Position numbers and translations under genes: made by a program. The notes under the pieces were generated by a model. That model had not been told where the DNA came from and searched no databases. It saw only the letters and a list, made by a program, of their open reading frames with translations. A DNA stretch of 64,000 nt, from positions 46,800,314 through 46,864,313 of the forward strand of contig OZ023218.1 of the NCBI GenBank assembly GCA_963995525.1. Reading direction: 5' to 3'. Origin of the DNA: Escarpia spicata (taxonomy: Eukaryota; Annelida; Polychaeta; Sabellida; Siboglinidae). Shown one piece after another: positions 58,201 to 64,000 of the stretch. Every line of letters begins with the position of its first letter. The stretch's first letter is position 1.

Positions 58201-59232
58201 ATGACGCAGGGATATACGTCTCAGTTGGGGAGCAGTCTGGCGAAGACTTACAACGGGAGAGTGAACAGACACTGACCAGTGCTGTCAAGACAGAACCCCT
58301 TGAAGTGACTGGGTCAGTTGAACTAACCGTGGAAGCAGAACCCTCTGATGCAAGTTGCCGGACACAAAGAAATGGGATTACTCGGGAACATGCACAAGAT
58401 GTGACAGCGCAAGATGAGTATGACCAGGATGTGACAGTGCGAGAACACCGAAAGGAACGGTCACCAGGTGACAGCAGTAGTCCTCTTCGTATCCGTGCCG
58501 CGGCTTTGGATAGTATTCTAAAAAGTTTTGAGAAACGCATCCCAATCAAGACGTGTCAATCTCGTCATGCAGTTGAAACTAACACGGAACCATGTCAAAA
58601 AGGTGATACATCCGACACTGCCACCAAACCATGTCAGCCACATCATGCAGTCGAGACTACAACTCAATCAAAAGGTTTATATGATGATGGTGAAACTCCA
58701 GATTTCTCAGAAGATGACACAGCGACCACTGACGACCATGAGGCACATGGGAGCTCAGAAGACAACAACACGTTCTTTGTTTTGCCAACAAGTCAGAAGT
58801 TGTCTTCCTTTCGCGAAATCAGGAAACACTCTCACGGCAAACACCCACACCGACCACCCGCTCCAGCGACACCAAAACGCAAGCAAGCCCACCTTTCATC
58901 AGCGAGAGCCCATCACCTTTTGTCAATGGGAGCCCGCCATCTTTCACCAATGCGAGCCCACCACATTTCACCAATGAGAGCCCGCCACCTTTCACCAGTG
59001 AGAGCCCGCCATCTGTCACCAGTGAGAGCTTGCCGTCTTTCACCACTGAAAGCCGATATGTTTTATCCTAGGAGACGCACCGTGATGTTGCCCAATAAAG
59101 GTCTGTCTGGGAGATCCTCTGTGCTGACCTGGGCAAGAAACAGGAAACAGCGAATGCCGTCCAGCAAAGCTGTGGACGCTGACCGGTTGTCAAGACAAGA
59201 GGTCAGAAATGCACAGACGCAGATGAAGGCTC
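55282..59232 (+). CDS. SETX: Senataxin-like gene: giant exon encoding the disordered central region
   Basis: Acceptor attttgcag precedes 55,282 and donor GTGAGT follows 59,232. The frame is open from M at 55,284 for 1,316 codons plus one base. The protein is Ser/Asp/Thr-rich and largely disordered. It has SUMO-interacting-like patches (CITISDSSDDD near residue 112; DVVMLLSDSDD near 890) and three psi-K-x-E sites after the second (CVKSEP, FAKSEP, AVKTEP; residues about 914, 959 and 1,000). It also has an acidic NVTKS...DD repeat (57,745-57,930) and basic HLSPMRAR repeats (58,890-59,050). Human SETX likewise has one exon of about 4 kb for its linker, with ISDSDDDDD. Assignment rests on the conserved exons that follow in phase. 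M may be internal, since the ATG lies two bases after the acceptor. The human N-terminal domain is not seen here. Confidence 0.8.
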
Positions 59233-59582
59233 GTGAGTTCCTTTATTTTCTTTGGTATAGTGTTCTGTTGTCCTGATATTTTATCATTATAAAGCAATCT
59301 TAGATCAATCAACTTGGTCATATGTACAGTTTTAAAATTATATCCATCTAAGAAAGCGATTGTTATCATGGTTTGAACTTAGTAGTTAGTAAACATTCAC
59401 AGTTCACACGGATATATTTACTGTTCATTATGAGAGGTGTAATTACCTTAAAAAACATAAAAACAGAACACTGTTTGCGTAAATTATGGCATTTGCTGTG
59501 GATTTCACTGTGAATTATCAAAGCAGTCTATCTGTGTTTAATGGTTCTCTGTTTTTGCATGAGTTTATTTTTTTATGTTTAG

Positions 59583-59944
59583 GCGAAGAGTTACGGAAAA
59601 ATTATTTAGTAAGAGCGAAGTCGGCATCAGTCCAGCAGCGGTTTATGTCTCGCAGTGACGCTCTCCTCCAGGACATGACCAGGGCCACTGCTAAACCATT
59701 GTCATCAATCACATCACGACAGACTACCATGGCCACGGAACACATCTCTACGCCAGCAGTGGAGGCATCTGCAGCCAATGCACCGCTTAAAAGTGCAAGT
59801 CTACCTGAAGAGTCTGTACCACCTGGTGGGGAAAGCAGTAATCAGAACCTGGTAGCGCCACCTGTTGCAAAAAGACCTAACTGTGCACAGCAAGAATCGG
59901 TTACTAAGAAAGTAACTTTGACGAGCAAGACGTCATCTCCGCAC
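59583..59944 (+). CDS. SETX: Senataxin-like gene, second exon
   Basis: Acceptor atgtttag and donor GTATGT. The split codon C|GC joins exon one in phase: QMKA, R, EELRKNYLVRAKSAS. It encodes a basic then Ser/Pro/Ala-rich linker (FMSRSDALLQDMTRATAKPL, SVPPGGESSNQNLVAPP) and ends in phase 0 at KTSSPH. It has no known domain. A frame from upstream ATG 59,486 through the acceptor is fortuitous. Confidence 0.75.
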
Positions 59945-60147
59945 GTATGTAATGTTATGAGTGTAACTTATCGATAAAATAAATAAGTAATCAATAAAAT
60001 AAATTGAGATAAAACGAGTGGTAAAATTTAGTTCAATTAGTGAAGGCAAAACATTAAAAAAATTAATGCTAGTACATTCTTATTTTTGTCAATTTTGCTG
60101 AATACAATGCATTTGTGTAGCCTGTTTGTGAGTATTGGAACTGCGAA

Positions 60148-60214
60148 TAGTCTCAGTTTACTGCATGAGGCTCTCAGTTGAGGGTGTGAGGTTCAAATCC
60201 AACTGTTGCTCTTT
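60148..60214 (+). repeat. tRNA-derived SINE-like sequence in intron
   Basis: A box-like TAGTCTCAGTTTAC at 60,148, a near-consensus B box GAGGTTCAAATCC at 60,188 and a TTTT run at 60,211. The spacing fits pol III promoters, but the arms do not pair into a tRNA. It lies in the intron between the second and third SETX-like exons. Confidence 0.55.
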
Positions 60215-60469
60215 TAAAACGTGGGCAATTTCATCCACCCCAGTCTATAAAAGAGCTTATATTTTGATCTCTGAACACCCATTTGTGTTAATGTGATATA
60301 AAAGACTTGTGTTTACAATTTTAACGCTCATTGGCACTAATATCTAGCTGCTTCAGGCTTATTAAACACAATTTATTTATTCTCATTCAGAATAATAATA
60401 TATAGATACTGTTAACTAATAAGGAGCAGACATCATACCTCTATAGTGAGCCAAGTTTGACTGTGACAG

Positions 60470-60602
60470 GTGGTGCCACCTGGTAGTGAGAGGCGGCTGT
60501 GGCCTGTGGCACAAACTGCATCAAGTCGATCTCTCAGTGTAGACTCTGACTTACTGCTGCGAATTCTACGCTGGAACGCCAATTGGCTGTCAGAGCAACA
60601 AG
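60470..60602 (+). CDS. SETX: Senataxin-like gene, third exon (ILRWNANWL motif)
   Basis: Acceptor ctgtgacag, donor GTAGGA, phase 0 to phase 1. It encodes VVPPGSERRLWPVAQTASS and then DLLLRILRWNANWLSEQQ. The last part corresponds to VLKWKYEMF of human SETX, the start of the conserved block before the helicase. Its last 22 bases and the 5' splice site are tandemly repeated in the intron. Confidence 0.78.
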
Positions 60603-60855
60603 GTAGGATACATACCACATGCACACATGCACGCACACACACACAAGTTGGCTCTCAGAGCAACAAGGTAGGATACATACCACACACACATGCACACATG
60701 CACGCACACAAACACCAGTTGGCTCTCAGAGCAACAAGGTAGGATACATACCACACACTCACGCACACATGCACGCACACAAACACCAGTTGGCTCTCTG
60801 AGCAACAAGGTAGGATACATACCACACGCACACATGCACACACATGCACGCACAC
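60580..60855. repeat. ~71-bp tandem repeat containing exon end and splice donor
   Basis: TTGGCTCTCAGAGCAACAAG followed by GTAGGATACATACCACA and a CA/GCA-rich spacer occurs four times. The GT dinucleotides are at 60,603, 60,668, 60,739 and 60,810. The first unit is the real exon end; the others are intronic. A CT/CA-rich stretch follows up to 60,950. Confidence 0.9.
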
Positions 60856-61341
60856 ACACAAATACGCATGCACACAGACACACAGGTCCTCTCTGCCCCT
60901 CTCTCTGCACCTATCTCTCTGTCTCTCTCGCACTCGCTCTCGCTCTCTCTATATGTAATCGGTGCATTATTAGTAGCGAGCAAAGGTCTTAAATGATTTT
61001 TGTTGGAAAGGCCCAATGAAACACGTAGCCTTGGCTTGGTTGTTTATTCACCTGTCACTCCCCTGTCAGTTTCCCTTGCAAATCACGGCAATAGTGTGAT
61101 TAGACATGATAATTCAGCTAGTAGGTAATGCAAGCATAATTATTTACTTTTTACAATTATTTACTTTAAGAATTATTTATGTTTTACAATTATTTTGAAT
61201 TAGTTTCTTCTAGTAAAATGTGTAAAGAGTACTTTTACTACTATTAAATTTTTCCCAGATTCTGTTACTAAAATACAAAAAACCTGTGCTGCTACCAGCA
61301 GTGACTGTGATTATGCAACAAGCTTGTCTGTGTGACTTCAG

Positions 61342-61469
61342 CATTCCATGAGAAAGAGCCCCCCGTAGTGGGCTCGATGAAAATCTGGCCACTCCTTGAC
61401 AGCTACGACTCATTTGACCAATACGTGGACATTGTCATGCCACTGCTGCTGCTCGAGACATGGCAGTCT
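61342..61469 (+). CDS. SETX: Senataxin-like gene, fourth exon (PLLLLETW motif)
   Basis: Acceptor gacttcag, donor GTGAGT. G|CA completes an Ala codon, then FHEKEPPVVGSMKIWPLLD and SYDSFDQYVDIVMPLLLLET with WQS. This matches human SETX RPVPVRFHNYGDYFNVFFPL and LNTFETV: a proline-rich approach, a Y-(D/E)-x-(Y/F) helix and a leucine-rich PLLLLETW helix. This is the strongest single exon for a Sen1/SETX assignment. Confidence 0.85.
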
Positions 61470-61494
61470 GTGAGTACCGCCTTGCAGCTTTGTA

Positions 61495-61680
61495 ACACTC
61501 AGTCTCATTGGTTGTCTACTCATTAGCATTGTAAGGAACATTCTTATTGGTTGTCTACTCAGCAGTGTTGTAACATGCCTTTTTGGCTGTCAACCGTTCA
61601 GCGTTCTAATAAACATTCTCATTGGCTGTTTACGCGGCAACTTTGTAACATGGATTCTCATTGGCTGTTAAGTATGACAG
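61495..61680. repeat. Degenerate ~45-bp repeat in intron
   Basis: Four loose units of the type TTCTCATTGGCTGTCTACTC followed by AGCATTGTAACA. It lies between the fourth SETX-like exon and the hAT element. Confidence 0.6.
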
Positions 61681-61730
61681 GTGTGAATAACGTCAAAGTG
61701 AATGTATGAAAAATGGTTGTGTGTTGCAAC

Positions 61731-62381
61731 CAGGGTCCGTACGGGGCCTTGAAATCCTTGAAAACTTTGAATTACACCAATCCCATTTCTAGGGCTTAAT
61801 ATCCTTGAATTCTGGCTGACAGCCTTGAAAAGCCTTGATTATGCTCTGCCTCTGTCCTTTGCCCACTGGTAAAAGTACATTCCCTGCTGATCTCAGTCAG
61901 AGATGCAGGTTGCCGTATTTTGTGTAGTCCATGGCACTGCTGTTGGCTACAGTTGCCCACTGACCCTGGTAGCCTTTGTTCATCAGTAGCCCCCCTCCCT
62001 CTGGCTTGGGAGCACTTCTGCTGCCCATCAACTTATCTGCTTGTACTGCACAACAGGTGCCCACAGACCCCTTTTTATGATGCAGGTCTTCCCATTAATT
62101 CAAACTGACCTTCCTTGACCAATAACTTTTTACAGGTATGGGTGTTACATACTTTGATTTAGCAGGGCATGCTTCTATAGATGCATGAGGCTGCCAAACC
62201 ATTCCACCCAGATATGTTATTTGTTAGCATTTCAATGTTTTGTTGACTAGCTGTAGGTCGCAGTCAGTAGTCTGGTGCCAGTTCGTTCTCGGGTTAAATA
62301 GCCTTGAATATTCCTTTTACTAGCCTTGATAAGCCTTGAAATAACCTTGAATTTTGTATCTGTCATTGTGTATGGACCCTG
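61731..62381. mobile_element. Non-autonomous hAT element, 651 bp, in SETX-like intron
   Basis: An 8-bp target duplication GTTGCAAC lies at 61,723-61,730 and 62,382-62,389. The left end is CAGGGTCCGTACGGGGCC. The right end, on the other strand, is CAGGGTCCATACACAATG. CCTTGAAA-type motifs repeat inside both ends, as in many hAT MITEs. There is no transposase frame. Confidence 0.93.
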
Positions 62382-62533
62382 GTTGCAACATATTGAATGA
62401 AACTGTATTTACTGCACACTGACCCTATTGTGGATGTCAAAACCAGGCAGCTTGGTGGGTCATGTCTTTGCATTATTCCATTGTATTACATTGGTCATGA
62501 GATAACCCCTAAGAATTGACCATTATTTGTCAG

Positions 62534-62636
62534 GTGCAGCGTGACTGGATGGAGAAGAGGCCAGGGTCAGAGAGGCACATGGTCCTTGTCGATGCAAACA
62601 TCATCCCAAACAAACACATTGACCTCGTCTACCAAG
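62534..62636 (+). CDS. SETX: Senataxin-like gene, fifth exon
   Basis: Acceptor atttgtcag, donor GTTTGT (non-optimal), phase 0 to 1. It encodes VQRDWMEKRPGSERHMVLVD and ANIIPNKHIDLVYQ, continuing the TWQS|VQRDW helix (human ETVAQEW) into the strand-rich domain before the helicase. Confidence 0.8.
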
Positions 62637-62965
62637 GTTTGTCTGAATTATAGCCTAGGAGGTTACAAGAAAGGCTACTGTTGTGTTAGACCTCGGTTCT
62701 TTTACGGTAGTGTAGAGGGTATAAATGGTGTAAGTTAACTACATTGGGCAGGTTACAAGTGTAAATGGTTAATGGACTTCGCTAACTAAATGCAAAAAAA
62801 TGAAGTATACTGGTCATATAAGAAGTGGCTGTAGTCCGATAAGATTATTGTCATTTGCTGGGTACTTGACTTATACATCCCTTCAATTTTGCATCCTTTT
62901 TTTCACAGCATTTTTCAGTAATTGTTTTGGTTGTGTCCTACAGTTTGTGTGTGGCGTTGGTTTAG

Positions 62966-63136
62966 GTGCTCTGACGAGCGAGAAGGAGAAAACATCAAGG
63001 CCGATATGGAAGAATGACTTGCTGGTGTTGGACCTGTGTCTTGCTCACCGAGACGGTCGGACGGAAACGAAGCCAGTGTTTGGACTGGTCACCAATGTCA
63101 CTCGTAACAGGAAGCAAAAACTGCATCCACTGATTG
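62966..63136 (+). CDS. SETX: Senataxin-like gene, sixth exon (Sen1 beta-barrel)
   Basis: Acceptor ttggtttag, donor GTAGGT. G|GT makes Gly, then ALTSEKEKTSRPIWKNDLLV, LDLCLAHRDGRTETKPVFGL and VTNVTRNRKQKLHPLIG. NDLLVLDL and VFGLVTNV fit the KENDLVFL...YVHKF barrel strands of human SETX. With the previous exons the protein reaches about 1,615 residues without a stop. The helicase exons would follow outside the window. The earlier acceptor tcctacag at 62,943 would give a stop in phase and is rejected. Confidence 0.8.
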
Positions 63137-63249
63137 GTAGGTCTTCTTCCCTTGATCCCATGCGGGGTGGGGGCACATCCCTTGGTCTGTCCCTCCCATG
63201 TAATGAGCCGTCTCAATCTATCTTGGTCCTATGACATTTTCTCTCAATT

Positions 63250-63560
63250 TCAGCTGTTCATCCCTGATCTTTCAAGGTCTCTTAGCAATATTTATCCATC
63301 TGACCTCTTGATAACCCGTTCAACTTGTAATAATATCCAAGCACCTACTGTTTCAGATGGGTTATCAAACCACCATACTGTCATTGCTAATGTTAACATT
63401 TCTATAACTTCACTACAGTCAAAACACAATGTGTCTTACAGAGCCATTCACCGAATTGACATTACAGCTTTAATGTTTGATATCCTTAAATCTGACCTTA
63501 TCACAGACCCAAAACAACATCTATCTGACTTATATAAACAGTACTGCAGGGATTCCCTTG
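63250..63560 (+). mobile_element. LINE endonuclease remnant
   Basis: The plus frame reads DLLITRSTCNNIQAPTVSDG, LSNHHTVIANVNISI and SDLITDPKQHLSDLYKQYC: the end of an AP endonuclease (the SDHH-type motif mutated to SNHH) and the linker to the reverse transcriptase. About 300 bp only. It lies in the intron after the last SETX-like exon of the window. The remaining bases to 64,000 show no gene. Confidence 0.72.
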
Positions 63561-64000
63561 GATCGCGGAAACACGTCAATGACGCGTTGTACGTTGGAAT
63601 GCCACATACATTTTTGTTGCATGTGCCCAAAAGACGCATACAAAAATGTGTCTGAGAAATCTGAGAAAATTTAGGGGCACTTGTGTAGAATCCAGGCCCA
63701 CTTTGATTTTGCCGTTATTAACTATAGTTTTGCCTACATTTGACACATTGATGCGATAATTAAATCATTCCACATCATCCCAGGCATATTTACGCTATAA
63801 AATATTGCGTCTTAAGCTTTAGCACATTTTGAGGCCCAAATAGTGCTCCAGTTTGCTCCAGTCTGCACCCGAACACAGACAAAGACCACTCAGACAACAA
63901 ACAGAACAATGGCCTGAATGGAGTTATTTAAATCACATCTTACATTGATGACTGGACACTGAGAACAGTCTAATCAATACCCTTGTGCCTTGCCTACCCC

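Noticed and set aside
55787..58549. Minus-strand frames of 100-205 codons opposite the SETX-like exon
   Set aside because: They are antisense shadows of a Ser/Asp-rich coding exon and have no domain features.
62944..62965. Acceptor tcctacag giving an earlier start for the sixth SETX-like exon
   Set aside because: In the phase set by the previous exon it runs into a stop after about 25 codons. The next AG (ttggtttag) joins in phase and gives the conserved NDLLVLDL.
63134..63655. 173-codon frame as a further SETX-like exon
   Set aside because: The part after 63,250 is a LINE endonuclease remnant (SNHHTVIANVNI), and the frame crosses the donor GTAGGT.

Overview
The window is animal (metazoan) nuclear DNA, most likely from an invertebrate. 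It has long AT-rich intergenic stretches, genes split into small exons by GT-AG introns, many microsatellites and minisatellites, and dozens of decayed transposable elements. These are CR1/L2-like and other non-LTR retrotransposons, one Ty3/gypsy-type LTR element, hAT and piggyBac-like DNA transposons, and tRNA-derived SINE-like repeats. One LINE carries a 2A-like motif, a trait described in LINEs of sea urchins, lancelets and molluscs, but the species cannot be named from the sequence.

Layout. 1-6.7 kb: fragments of four LINEs in both orientations. 6.9-8.0 kb (minus): an intact, GC-rich, single-exon rhodopsin-class GPCR that most resembles GPR22. 9.8-11.6 kb: a dead hAT transposase of the BED-finger ZBED5/SCAND3 type. 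12.1-14.2 kb: a second copy of the LINE seen at 5.2-6.7 kb. 14.44-22.57 kb and 34.20-45.13 kb: two direct copies (A and B) of a segmental duplication. Each carries, on the minus strand, the 3' exons of a gene I recognise as ZCCHC4 (28S rRNA N6-adenosine methyltransferase), followed on the plus strand by the same internally deleted LINE. Only copy B also keeps the catalytic DPPF exon. Each copy has damage the other lacks, and both share a TGA in one zinc-finger exon. 23-34 kb: repeats, LINE pieces, a large CT/CA microsatellite tract and a 39-bp minisatellite with higher-order structure. 45.1-50.3 kb (minus): a truncated gypsy element and a LINE missing its 3' part. 51.8-52.3 kb: a CpG-rich stretch, possibly a promoter. 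55.28-63.14 kb (plus): six consecutive phase-compatible exons of a senataxin (SETX/Sen1) homologue, starting with a 3.95-kb exon and running off the window before the helicase domain. Its introns and 5' flank hold two complete non-autonomous hAT elements with 8-bp target-site duplications.

The host genes with a clear assignment are therefore a GPCR, ZCCHC4 remnants and a SETX homologue. The last two both act on RNA (rRNA methylation; R-loop and termination helicase). I see no evidence that they work together beyond being neighbours. Everything else is mobile or tandem-repeat DNA. The best second-look signals are the twin ZCCHC4 fragments, an insertion with its empty site preserved in the sister copy, and the amplified splice donor in the SETX gene.
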